NCBI RefSeq assembly: GCF_003014485.1
Contig: NZ_PYGA01000007.1
Coordinates: 124,001-188,000 of the forward strand
Direction of reading: 5' to 3'
Length of the DNA stretch: 64,000 nucleotides
Source: Murinocardiopsis flavida
GTDB lineage: Bacteria; Actinomycetota; Actinomycetes; Streptosporangiales; Streptosporangiaceae
Shown piece after piece: positions 46,132 to 53,870 of this stretch. Position 1 is the first letter of the stretch. Every line of letters begins with the position of its first letter. The notes beneath the pieces were generated by a model. That model made no database searches and had not been told where the DNA came from. It saw nothing but the letters and a program-made list of their open reading frames with translations. Both the position numbers and the translations under genes were made by a program.

Positions 46132-46857
46132 TCAGCCTCCTACCGGCGTCCGGGCGAGGTAGACGGTGTTGGTCGACTCGCGCTGCTGGATGGGGTTGGG
46201 GAAGCCGACGACCTCGGCCCGCACGTCGGTGAACACCTCGGCGAGCGCCGCCGTGTAGCCGTCGTCCGGCGGGTCGTTGGACCACAGGGCGAACACCCCG
46301 CCCGGGTGCAGCCGGTCCGCCAGGCGGCGCATCCCCTCCGGCTCGTAGAACCCCGCGTGTCCGGGGTGCAGCAGGTGGCGCGGCGAGTGGTCGATGTCGA
46401 CGATGACGGCGTGGAAGCGCCGCTCCGGCTCCGCCGGGTCGAGGCCCGTCGCCCCCTCCACCATCGCGAAGAAGTCGCCGTGGACAAGGGTGCACCGGGG
46501 ATCGGCCGCCAGCACGGCGCCTGCGGGGATCAGGCCGCGCCGATGCCAGTCGATCACCTCAGGGAGCGCCTCCACCACCGCCAGGGAGCCCACGTTCGGG
46601 TGTTCGAGCACGGTCTCGGCCGTGTAGCCGAGCCCGAGGCCCCCCACTGCGACGTCGAGCCCCTCGCCCGGCAGCTCCGCCAGCGCGAGCCGGGCGAGCT
46701 CGATCTCGGCGGCCGTGAACATGCTGGACATCAGGAAGTCGTCGTCGAGCTTGATCTCGTACACGTCGCCGCCGACGAGGGCGTCGTGGCGCCGCCGCAG
46801 GCTGATATCGCCCATCGGCGTCGCGCGCCAGTCGAGCTCCTGGAAGCGAGCACTCAT
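46132..46857 (-). CDS. Spermidine-synthase-like methyltransferase-fold protein
   Basis: A 241-residue protein with the Rossmann-type fold of spermidine synthases. Visible features: DVAVGGLGLGYTAETVL (glycine-rich motif I), LAVVEALPEVIDWHRRG with an acidic residue ending strand 2, CTLVHGDFFAMV, and AVIVDIDHSPRHLL as the catalytic-loop region. It lacks the N-terminal polyamine domain, so a true aminopropyltransferase role is doubtful; many such proteins are uncharacterised. ATG has GGGGGAA upstream. Confidence 0.75.
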   Translation of the reverse strand: MSARFQELDWRATPMGDISLRRRHDALVGGDVYEIKLDDDFLMSSMFTAAEIELARLALAELPGEGLDVAVGGLGLGYTAETVLEHPNVGSLAVVEALPEVIDWHRRGLIPAGAVLAADPRCTLVHGDFFAMVEGATGLDPAEPERRFHAVIVDIDHSPRHLLHPGHAGFYEPEGMRRLADRLHPGGVFALWSNDPPDDGYTAALAEVFTDVRAEVVGFPNPIQQRESTNTVYLARTPVGG

Positions 46858-46963
46858 CTGTTCCCCCGGCCTGTACGCATGGACGCCCGTCCCTCCCGAC
46901 CCTAGAGCGTGTCCGCACCGCCGCGCGCCCGGATGCCGTGGTCGCCATGCCCCCGACCTCGTT

Positions 46964-46986
46964 ATAACGTTATTGACTTATATAAG
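46964..46986 (+). promoter_or_regulatory. Two adjacent AT-rich palindromes upstream of the SRPBCC gene
   Basis: ATAACGTTAT (46964-46973) and CTTATATAAG (46977-46986), each a perfect 10-bp palindrome, separated by 3 bp. They resemble ArsR-type operator/promoter islands, and the TATATAA core may serve as a -10. They lie 75 bp before the SRPBCC start. Confidence 0.55.
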
Positions 46987-47060
46987 TGGAACCTGAAACA
47001 ATGGAACCGCCGTCGGACGGCACCGCACGGCGACCCGCACCGGCCACCGGAGGAGAGCAC

Positions 47061-47708
47061 GTGTCCGACAACCACGATCACATCAACGGGACCCACCGCG
47101 CGCTGGGCACCCGCCGCATCCCCGCCGGCGAGGGCACCGCCGTCCTGCTGCGGCGGCACTACGCCGCCGACGTGGCCGACGTCTGGGACGCGTGCACCGA
47201 CCCCAAGCGGATCGGCCGGTGGTTCCTCCCCGTCGAAGGCGACCTCCGCCCCGGCGGCAGCTACCAGCTCGACGGCAACGCCGGCGGCGACATCCTCCGC
47301 TGCGAGCCGCCCCGCCTGCTCAAGGTGACCTGGGTGTTCGGGGAGGACCCGGGCGAGTCCGACGTCTCCGAGGTCGAGGTCCGGCTGACCGCCGACGGCG
47401 AAGGGACGCTGTTCGAGCTCGAACACACCGGGGTCGTCCCGCCGGAGATGTGGGCGGAGTTCGGTCCCGGCGCGACCGGGGTCGGCTGGGACCTCGGGCT
47501 GCTCGGTCTCGCCTGGCACCTGGCCGACGGCCGGACGGCGGACCCCGACACCTGGGCGGGGACCCCCGAGGGCCGGGAGTTCGTCACCGCCAGCAGCCGG
47601 GCGTGGGGCGCGGCCCACCGCGCAGCGGGCGCCGACGCCGAGACCGCCGACACCGCCGCGCGCAAGACCGCCGCCTTCTACGCCCCGGAGCCCGGCGCGC
47701 AGGGGTGA
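47061..47708 (+). CDS. SRPBCC/AHSA1-family protein
   Basis: A 215-residue START-like (AHSA1) protein. The family opening VLLRRHYAADVADVWDACTDPKRIGRWFLP and the strand LRPGGSYQLDGNAGGDILRCEPPRLLKVTW are clear, followed by an extra Ala-rich helical C-terminus. Members are usually encoded next to an ArsR regulator and bind small hydrophobic ligands; no ArsR gene is present here. GTG 47061 has GGAGGAG 5 nt upstream, which decides the start over an upstream in-frame codon at 46986. Confidence 0.83.
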   Translation: MSDNHDHINGTHRALGTRRIPAGEGTAVLLRRHYAADVADVWDACTDPKRIGRWFLPVEGDLRPGGSYQLDGNAGGDILRCEPPRLLKVTWVFGEDPGESDVSEVEVRLTADGEGTLFELEHTGVVPPEMWAEFGPGATGVGWDLGLLGLAWHLADGRTADPDTWAGTPEGREFVTASSRAWGAAHRAAGADAETADTAARKTAAFYAPEPGAQG

Positions 47709-47829
47709 CCGGCGCGCCCGGCCGAACCCGTCGGCGCGCCCCGGCCCCGCCCGGCGCCGTTCCGGCACGCCCGGTGCGATACTCCGTTGCGACGCGCACC
47801 GGCGCGCCGCTGAGACGGAGGAGCGGGCT

Positions 47830-48453
47830 GTGACCACGCGATGGACCGCCGACTTCTGGTTCGACCCGTCCTGCCCCTACACCTGGATCACGTCGCGGTG
47901 GGTCCTGGAGGCCGCCGCGGTCCGGCCCATCGACGTGCGCTGGCACGTCATGAGCCTCTCTGTCCTCAACGAGGGGCGCGACGACGACCCCGAAGGCGAC
48001 CCCGAGGGCTACCTGTGGGTCCCCGTGCGCATCTGCGCCGCGGTGCGGCAGGAGTACGGCGGCGCGGCGCTCGGCCGCTTCTACACCGCGCTGTGGACCG
48101 TCGACGGCGCGGGCGACGACTGGGCAGGCCCGCTGGACGACGCGCTCACCATGGCGGGGCTGCCGCGCGCGCTGGCCGAAGCGGGGATGTCGACGGACTA
48201 CGACGACGCGGTCCGCGCGTCGCACGCCGAAGGCATCGCGCTGGTCGGCGGGCACGTCGGCACGCCCGTGGTGGCGGCGACCGACCCCGCGGGCCGGCGG
48301 ACGGCGTTCTTCGGCCCCGTGATCTCCCGGCTCCCGCGCGGCGAGCAGGCCGGCGAGCTGTGGGACGGCACCGTGCTGGTCGCGGGGACGCCCGGCTTCC
48401 ACGAACTCAAGGGCGCCCCGCACGCCGACCCCGACATCGCCGGTACCCGCTGA
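47830..48453 (+). CDS. DsbA-fold protein of the mycothiol-dependent nitroreductase (Rv2466c) family
   Basis: A 207-residue thioredoxin-fold protein. FWFDPSCPYTWITSRWVLE matches the Rv2466c family, in which the site reads CPWC. Here the second cysteine is replaced: CPYT. HVMSLSVLNEGRDD, HVGTPVV and FFGPVISRLPRGEQAGELWDG are further family motifs. The known family member uses mycothiol to reduce nitro compounds; a one-Cys site would suit a glutaredoxin-like or transferase chemistry (inference). The GTG start has GGAGGAG about 7 nt upstream. Same direction as the SRPBCC gene, 121 bp downstream. Confidence 0.82.
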   Translation: MTTRWTADFWFDPSCPYTWITSRWVLEAAAVRPIDVRWHVMSLSVLNEGRDDDPEGDPEGYLWVPVRICAAVRQEYGGAALGRFYTALWTVDGAGDDWAGPLDDALTMAGLPRALAEAGMSTDYDDAVRASHAEGIALVGGHVGTPVVAATDPAGRRTAFFGPVISRLPRGEQAGELWDGTVLVAGTPGFHELKGAPHADPDIAGTR

Positions 48454-48506
48454 CCCGCGCCCGGAGCCGGGCGGTGCTCCGGCGCCGGGCCGGGCGGCGC
48501 GTGGTG

Positions 48507-49472
48507 TTACGGAGTCGGGTCGGGCGCGTCGGTGGCGGGGGCCGCGGCCCGCGCCGCGCGCCCGCGGAGGATGTCGGGCTCGATGTAGACGAGCCGGGCG
48601 ATCGGCACGGCCGCGCGGATCCGCGCCTCGGCGCCGTTGATCGCGGCGGCGACCTCGCGCGCGTCGTCCTCCAGGTCGATGGCGATCTTCGCCGCCACCA
48701 GCAGCTCCTCGGGGCCCAGGTGCAGGGTGCGCATGTGGATCACGTGGTCGACGTCGTCGCCGGCCACGATCGCCTGCTCGATCAGGCGCACGTGCTCGTC
48801 CGTCGCCGACTCCCCGATCAGCAGGCTCTTGACCTCGATGGCGAGGACGATCGCGATGACGACCAGCAGGACGCCGATGGCGCCGGTGCCGAGTCCGTCC
48901 CAGATGCCGTTGCCCGTGATCAGCGTCAGGCTCACCCCCGCGAGCGCGAAGACCAGGCCGAGCAGCGCACCGGTGTCCTCCAGCAGGATCACCGGCAGCT
49001 CCGGCGACTTGGACCGGCGGATGAACTGCACCCACCCCGCCGAGCCGCGCACAGCGTTGGACTCGCGGACGGCGGTGCGCAGTGCCAACGACTCCAACAC
49101 GATGGCGACGAGCAGCACCGCGATCGGGACCCACTGCCATTCGGTGATCGGGTGCGGATCGCTGATCTTGTGCCATGCCTCCCACAGCGCGAACAGCCCG
49201 CCGACGCTGAACAGCACGATGGCGACGATGAACGCGTAGATGTAGCGCTCGCGGCCGTACCCGAACGGGTGGTCGGGGGTCGCCCCGCGCCGCGCCCGCT
49301 TGCCGCCGAGCAGCAGCAGCGCCTGGTTCCCCGAGTCGGCGACGGAGTGGATCGACTCGGCCAGCATCGACGAGGATCCGGTGAGGACGTAGGCCACGAA
49401 CTTGGTGACGGCGATCCCGAGGTTCGCGCCGAGCGCGGTCACCACCGCTTTGGTGCTGCCTTCAGTGCTCAC
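48507..49472 (-). CDS. Cation diffusion facilitator (Zn/divalent metal)
   Basis: A 321-residue CDF transporter with about six membrane segments. SSSMLAESIHSVADSGNQALLLLG contains the HxxxD site of helix 2, HPFGYGRERY follows, and LEDTGALLGLVFALAG carries the helix 5 site. The GESA motif (LLIGESATDEHV) and the cytoplasmic C-terminal domain (VIHMRTLHLGPEELLVAAKIAID) fit the ZnT9-like branch. Exports divalent cations by proton exchange. GTG 49472 follows a moderate AAGGG; a longer frame upstream is non-coding. Confidence 0.87.
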   Translation of the reverse strand: MSTEGSTKAVVTALGANLGIAVTKFVAYVLTGSSSMLAESIHSVADSGNQALLLLGGKRARRGATPDHPFGYGRERYIYAFIVAIVLFSVGGLFALWEAWHKISDPHPITEWQWVPIAVLLVAIVLESLALRTAVRESNAVRGSAGWVQFIRRSKSPELPVILLEDTGALLGLVFALAGVSLTLITGNGIWDGLGTGAIGVLLVVIAIVLAIEVKSLLIGESATDEHVRLIEQAIVAGDDVDHVIHMRTLHLGPEELLVAAKIAIDLEDDAREVAAAINGAEARIRAAVPIARLVYIEPDILRGRAARAAAPATDAPDPTP

Positions 49473-49686
49473 GGATGTCAGGCCCTTCTGGTCGGTGCCG
49501 CACGCGTTCCCTTGGGGTGTGTCCCGGTGGGCCGTCGGCTCGCCAGGGCGCTGCGCCGTCCCGCGGACCGTGCCTGCTGCGCGGCGCCGCCGCGGGGCGC
49601 GAAAGCACAGGCTATCGGCCCCGCGGCGGCCGCCGGACGGACGGCGCTCCGCACGCCGACGGCCCCGCCCGCCGCCGCGGATCACG

Positions 49687-50328
49687 TCAATCCGCGCCGG
49701 CGGCCGCGTGCGGCAGCCGCAGCGGCGCCTTTCCGCTCATCCAGCGGGCGAGCCGCTCGCGGTCGACCAGGATCAGCACGCTGTGGCCCGCTGCGGTGCG
49801 CGCGGCGGCGGTGAACCCGCCGGAGGCGACGAACACGCCCGCGTGGCCCCGGTGGGTGGTGGCCAGCACGCCTTGGAAGTCGCGGATCTCCTTGGGCGGT
49901 ACGGGCCGCTTCCACAGTTTGCACTGGACGGCGAACGGGACGCCGCCGGGTGTGCGGCCGGTGATGTCGACCCCGCCGTCCCCCGCCTTGCCGATCACCG
50001 CCACCCGGGTGCACCCGTCGCGGCGCAGCAGCATCGCCACGTGCAGCTCGAACGCCGGGCCGGTCAGCCCGTCGACGAAGCCGAGGTCGGCGTGGTCGGC
50101 GAGGTAGCGCCGCAGCCGCGCGTCGCGGAGGCGCCGGGTGAGCCAGACCAGGGCGACGGCGAGGACCGCGGCGGCGATCGCGACCGGCGCCAGCCACGGC
50201 AGCACCTCGGCGCGATTGCGCCACAGCCACGCCCCTGCCAGGAGCAGGAGCACCCCGGCGGCGGCAATGGCGAAGCGGTACTGCTCGGACCTGCGGCGGC
50301 TTCGCCGCCGCCTGCGGGCGGGTGCCAC
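49687..50328 (-). CDS. Membrane-anchored Mrr-like restriction endonuclease domain protein
   Basis: A 213-residue protein. An Arg-rich N-terminus is followed by two membrane helices (about residues 19-35 and 46-63) and a C-terminal Mrr_cat domain (about 82-195). Catalytic residues are visible: E/H region FELHVAMLLRRDG, GGVDITGR (metal-binding Asp) and VQCKLWKR, the D-QxK-type site of Mrr nucleases. Membrane-tethered Mrr proteins are common in actinomycetes; their target is not defined. GTG 50328 has GGAAGG 5 nt upstream. No methyltransferase partner. Confidence 0.8.
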   Translation of the reverse strand: MAPARRRRRSRRRSEQYRFAIAAAGVLLLLAGAWLWRNRAEVLPWLAPVAIAAAVLAVALVWLTRRLRDARLRRYLADHADLGFVDGLTGPAFELHVAMLLRRDGCTRVAVIGKAGDGGVDITGRTPGGVPFAVQCKLWKRPVPPKEIRDFQGVLATTHRGHAGVFVASGGFTAAARTAAGHSVLILVDRERLARWMSGKAPLRLPHAAAGAD

Positions 50329-50445
50329 GGGGACCTTCCGGTGCGGGTGTCGCGGACCCCCATCCTCCTCCCCCGGCGCCCCGCACCGCCCGGCGGAGCC
50401 CGAATCGCCGCCGCCGCGATGCCGTTGCGGCGGCGGCCGGGCCGA

Positions 50446-50676
50446 TCAGGGGCAGGGTTGGAACGGGGGCGCGGTGGAGGCGGGATCGGCGGCCCCCTCC
50501 GCGGGACGGCCGCGGGCCGCGACCCGGACCCCCGCCTCATCGATCACGCGTACCTGCAAGGACCCGCACCAGCAGCGCGCCCACACGGTCAGACCGGTCG
50601 CGGTCCGATGGCGCGACAGGGTCCGGAACGGGTGCGCGTCGGTCCAGCCGCAGTGCGGGCACCTGCCCATCGACAT
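50446..50676 (-). CDS. Small zinc-ribbon protein
   Basis: A 76-residue protein. CPHCGW at residues 5-10 and CWCG near 34 form a C2-C2-like zinc ribbon. It resembles small actinomycete ribbon proteins without known role. ATG 50676 has an excellent GGGAGG 4 nt upstream, which decides this start over a longer frame to 50778. Divergent from the LysR gene. Confidence 0.6.
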   Translation of the reverse strand: MSMGRCPHCGWTDAHPFRTLSRHRTATGLTVWARCWCGSLQVRVIDEAGVRVAARGRPAEGAADPASTAPPFQPCP

Positions 50677-50800
50677 TTCGCCTCCCTGTTCCCGCCGTCC
50701 GGCGGGGCCTCCGTGCCTCGGAGTCCGCGTTCCAGCATGGAAGGCCGGGCGATACAGGTCCAGGTTGGATTTCCGCACTGAATTGTGAAGACTGACCTAC

Positions 50801-51733
50801 ATGATCGACCTTCGGCGGCTGCGGGTCCTCCAAGCGGTGGCGCACTACGGCACCGTCACCGCCGCGGCGAACGCGCTGCACATGACCCCCTCGGCAGCCT
50901 CCCAGCAGGTGCGCCAGCTCGGCCGCGACCTCGGCACCGTGCTGCTCGAACCGCACGGCCGCCGGGTCCGCCTCACGCCCGCGGCCCGCGGCCTGCTCTC
51001 CCACGCCGCCGCCATCGAGTCCCGCTGGCAGCAGGCCGCCGCCGAGCTGAGCGCGAGCAACGGCCGCCCCGCCGGGGTCCTGCGCCTGGCCGGGTTCCCC
51101 ACGGCGATCTGCACCCTGCTCACGCCGATCTCCCAGGAGCTGGAGGACGCCAACCCGAACCTCACCGTCCAACTCCGGCAGGCCGAGTCGGCCGACTGCT
51201 TCGAGCTGCTCTTCAACGGCGGCGCCGACCTCGCCATCGTCGAGGCGACCCCCAGCGGCCCGGCGGCGACCGACCGGCGGTTCGACCAGCGCCCGCTCAT
51301 CGACGACCCGTTCGAGCTGCTCGTCCCCGAAGGGCACCCGCTGGCCGCGCGCACCAGCGTCCGGCTCGAAGAGGCCGCGGAGGAGCGGTGGATCCTCTGC
51401 CTGCCGGGGAGCACATCGCGAGAGCACGTCCTCGCAGCGTGCAGCCCGGCGGGGTTCAGCCCCAGCATCGCCCACGAGGTGCAGGAGTGGACGGTCGCGG
51501 CGGGCATGGTCGCGCACCGGCTCGGGGTCGCCCTGGTCCCGCGGCTGGCCCAACTCCCGCCGGGACGGCCGGTGACGCACCTGCCCATCGCCGCCGACCA
51601 GGCACCGTCGCGGCGGTACCTCACCTGCACGCGGCGCGGCAGCCGCGGCAGCCCTGCGATCGCCGCCGCCGTCGACGCGCTGCACGCCCGCGCCGCGATC
51701 CTCGAAGCGGAACTGAAGACACCCGCCCGCTAG
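50801..51733 (+). CDS. LysR-family transcriptional regulator
   Basis: A 310-residue LysR regulator. N-terminal winged helix LRRLRVLQAVAHYGTVTAAANALHMTPSAASQQVRQLGRDLGTVLLEPHGRRVRLT split over residues 4-60, then a periplasmic-binding-like effector domain (LRLAGFPTAICTLLTPI...; RPLIDDPFELLVPEGHPLA). Regulators of this type usually control a divergent neighbour; here that is only the zinc-ribbon gene. Effector not known. The start is ATG 50801, without a strong ribosome site. Confidence 0.88.
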   Translation: MIDLRRLRVLQAVAHYGTVTAAANALHMTPSAASQQVRQLGRDLGTVLLEPHGRRVRLTPAARGLLSHAAAIESRWQQAAAELSASNGRPAGVLRLAGFPTAICTLLTPISQELEDANPNLTVQLRQAESADCFELLFNGGADLAIVEATPSGPAATDRRFDQRPLIDDPFELLVPEGHPLAARTSVRLEEAAEERWILCLPGSTSREHVLAACSPAGFSPSIAHEVQEWTVAAGMVAHRLGVALVPRLAQLPPGRPVTHLPIAADQAPSRRYLTCTRRGSRGSPAIAAAVDALHARAAILEAELKTPAR

Positions 51734-51805
51734 CCGAACGGACGGCCGGGGGTCCCGCCGCCGACCTCGGCGGAGTGTGCGCGACAGATGCGCGACAATC
51801 GCCGG

Positions 51806-52384
51806 ATGACCGACGACCGCTTCATGCGGATCCACGACCCCGAGCTCCTGGCCAGGGGCGAGCGTGTGCTGGGTGTCGAGTTCACGGCGATGCACGAGAG
51901 GGTGCTGCGGGTCACCGAGCTGACCTCGCGCCTCAACGTCCTCCCGTTCGATGATGCGGCGGGGAAGGCGGAGCTGCTCGCGCAGATCCTGGGCGGCCCT
52001 CCCCCTGCGAACGTGACGATCTACCCGCCCTTCTACACGGACCACGGCCTCGGCTTGGACCTGGCGGAGCGCGTCTTCGTGAACCAGGGCTGCACGTTCC
52101 TCGACTACGCCGGAATCCGGTTGGGCGAGCGCGTGATGGTCGGCCCGAAGGCCACGTTCATCACCATGGGCCACCCCGTGGACCCCGACGAGCGGCGCCG
52201 CTTCCTCGGCGGCGCGCCCATCGACGTGGCGGAGAACGTGTGGATCGGCGCCGGAGCGACGATCCTGCCCGGCGTCAGCATCGGTCGCGACGCCGTTGTC
52301 GCGGCCGGGACGGTCGTCGCCGACGACGTACCGGCGGCGAGCCTGGTCGCCGGGCCCAAGGGCACGGTGCGCCGACGCTGGTAG
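51806..52384 (+). CDS. Sugar O-acetyltransferase of the left-handed beta-helix (maltose acetyltransferase/NodL) family
   Basis: A 192-residue hexapeptide-repeat acyltransferase. N-terminal maltose-acetyltransferase region (ARGERVLGVEFTAMHERVLRVTEL), then repeats with VFVNQGCTFLDYAGIRLGERVMVGPKATFITMGHPVDP: the His of GHP is the catalytic base of the family. The C-terminus closes with VWIGAGATILPGVSIGRDAVVAAGTVV. Acetyl-CoA-dependent O-acetylation of a sugar or related acceptor. ATG 51806 or 51788 are both possible. Confidence 0.85.
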   Translation: MTDDRFMRIHDPELLARGERVLGVEFTAMHERVLRVTELTSRLNVLPFDDAAGKAELLAQILGGPPPANVTIYPPFYTDHGLGLDLAERVFVNQGCTFLDYAGIRLGERVMVGPKATFITMGHPVDPDERRRFLGGAPIDVAENVWIGAGATILPGVSIGRDAVVAAGTVVADDVPAASLVAGPKGTVRRRW

Positions 52385-52558
52385 TACCGGAGTCGCGCCG
52401 ACCCCGGTCCTCGGTGGGATCCGCCGCCGCACGCACCACCCGACCGCGGTGACGCGGCACGGCGCACCCGACGTCTTGGCAGGGCGACGTCCCCCGGCCA
52501 TGGGCACGCCCGCGGATGCGCCGATCCCCCGGCGGAGGACCGGCGCCCCGGCGGGCTC

Positions 52559-53017
52559 TCAGCCGTCCGGCGCGGGATCGCTCGCGCGGCGCGCGAGCAG
52601 GAGCAGCGCCAGCGGGATGAGGACCCCCACGCCCAGTGTCAGGACCTGCACGGTCGCCTCAGCGCGGGTGAAGTGCTCGGTGTGGGTCGCGTGGAACAGC
52701 ACGTGCGACGACGAGTACATCAGGAAGGCCAGGAGCGCCGTCACGACGAACCGGCGTTCCAGCACCAGGGCGGCACCGGCGAGGACCACGCCGAGCGCCA
52801 GGTTCAGGCCGCCGAGGTCGCGCATCAGGTGGTCGTTGAACGGCGGGTACCGCGCCACCCAGTCGATGTCGTTGTAGAAGGATGCCGGCAGGAGCGCCTG
52901 CCACGCCCCGACGGTGAACTCGACCAGGGCGAGGCCGACCAGCCCGGCCCGGAGCCAGGCGCGGGCCGCCCCGGTCACCGCTCCTCGGTCCCGCCGCTCG
53001 CGGGCAGCCCCGGTCAC
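52559..53017 (-). CDS. Four-helix membrane protein of unknown function
   Basis: A 152-residue protein with four membrane segments (about residues 22-43, 70-86, 88-103, 122-142). FHATHTEHF and LPASFYNDIDWVARYPPFNDHLMRDLGGLNLALG recall small actinobacterial integral membrane proteins found near NAD-epimerases and ECF sigma factors. Start is ambiguous: GTG 53017 and GTG 52978 each follow an identical GAGGAGCG, because this region is a 39-bp duplication. Stop of the preceding epimerase overlaps the first GTG (GTGA). Function not recognised. Confidence 0.65.
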   Translation of the reverse strand: MTGAARERRDRGAVTGAARAWLRAGLVGLALVEFTVGAWQALLPASFYNDIDWVARYPPFNDHLMRDLGGLNLALGVVLAGAALVLERRFVVTALLAFLMYSSSHVLFHATHTEHFTRAEATVQVLTLGVGVLIPLALLLLARRASDPAPDG

Positions 53018-53025
53018 CGCTCCTC
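52961..53025 (-). repeat. 39-bp period duplication carrying ribosome site and start codon
   Basis: Two near-identical 26-bp blocks (52961-52986 and 53000-53025) reading GAGGAGCGGTGACCGGGGC on the minus strand, offset by 39 bp. Each supplies GAGGAG plus a GTG; the frame is preserved because 39 is divisible by three. Confidence 0.8.
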
Positions 53026-53799
53026 CGTTCCACGGCGCGGGTGCGGACGCCGGGCCGCGAGGAACTCCTCGAAGCCGATCCGGCCGACCGCCGGCGCCAG
53101 ATGCCGCCCCGCGCGGAAGGCCGCCATCGTCCGCCCGGGCAGCGGCGCGGGCATCAGTGGCCTGCGGCGCCCTGACCAGCGCAGGTAGCAGCGCATGAGG
53201 TCGGGGAACGTAGCGACGCGCGGCCCGCCGAAGTCGGCGGCCCGCCCTGCGGGCTCCCGCGTTGCGAGTGCCACCAACCGGTCGGCGACCTCTCCCGCGT
53301 CGACGGGCTGGAGGGGGATCAGCGGGACCACCGCCAGCGGCGCCTTCGCCAGCAGCGCGCAGATCTTCTGGACGAGGCCGTGGAACTGGGTGGTGCGCAG
53401 CAGCGTCCAGCCCAGGCCCGAGTCGGCCAGCGCCTGCTCCACCCGCAGCTTCGTCCTGTAGTACGGCAGCGGGCTGCGGTCCACTCCCGCGATGGAGATC
53501 AGCACCACGTGCGGCACCTCGGCGCGGCGGGCCGCGCCGAACAGGTTCGCGGCCGACCGCGTATCGCCGCCAGTGGGGGTGCTCGCCAGGTGGACGACGG
53601 TGTCGGCGCCCTCGACGGCCGCCGCCAGCCGAGGGCCGCCCGAGCGGAGGTCGGCCGCCAGCGTCGCGGCGGCCCCCGGCACCGCTTCGGGTGCGCGCCT
53701 GCTCAGTACGCGGACGGCGTGCCCTTCGGCGGCAAGCCGGTCGACCACCAGGCGGCCCACCATGCCGGTACCCCCGGTGACCAGGATCGTCTTCGTCAC
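53014..53799 (-). CDS. NAD(P)-binding epimerase/oxidoreductase, ECF41 partner (COE type)
   Basis: A 261-residue atypical short-chain dehydrogenase of the NAD(P)H-binding type. Glycine-rich motif ILVTGGTGMVGRLVVDRL (4-21); later motifs are TVVHLAS, VLISIAGVDR and PYYRTKLRVEQAL, with the YxxxK as YRTK. It lies directly downstream of an ECF41 sigma factor, which is exactly the family linked to carboxymuconolactone decarboxylases, oxidoreductases or epimerases. GTG 53799 has AAGGAG 5 nt upstream. Substrate unknown. Confidence 0.85.
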   Translation of the reverse strand: MTKTILVTGGTGMVGRLVVDRLAAEGHAVRVLSRRAPEAVPGAAATLAADLRSGGPRLAAAVEGADTVVHLASTPTGGDTRSAANLFGAARRAEVPHVVLISIAGVDRSPLPYYRTKLRVEQALADSGLGWTLLRTTQFHGLVQKICALLAKAPLAVVPLIPLQPVDAGEVADRLVALATREPAGRAADFGGPRVATFPDLMRCYLRWSGRRRPLMPAPLPGRTMAAFRAGRHLAPAVGRIGFEEFLAARRPHPRRGTEER

Positions 53800-53870
53800 G
53801 GATGCTCCTTGTGCCGCCGCCGCGCCCCTGCCGGGCGGCAGGGCGCGGGCCGCGGCTCGTGCGTCACCCG

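Noticed and set aside
45993-46232. Small ORF between marR and the spermidine-synthase-like gene
   Set aside because: No ribosome site or domain; overlaps the antisense end of the real gene.
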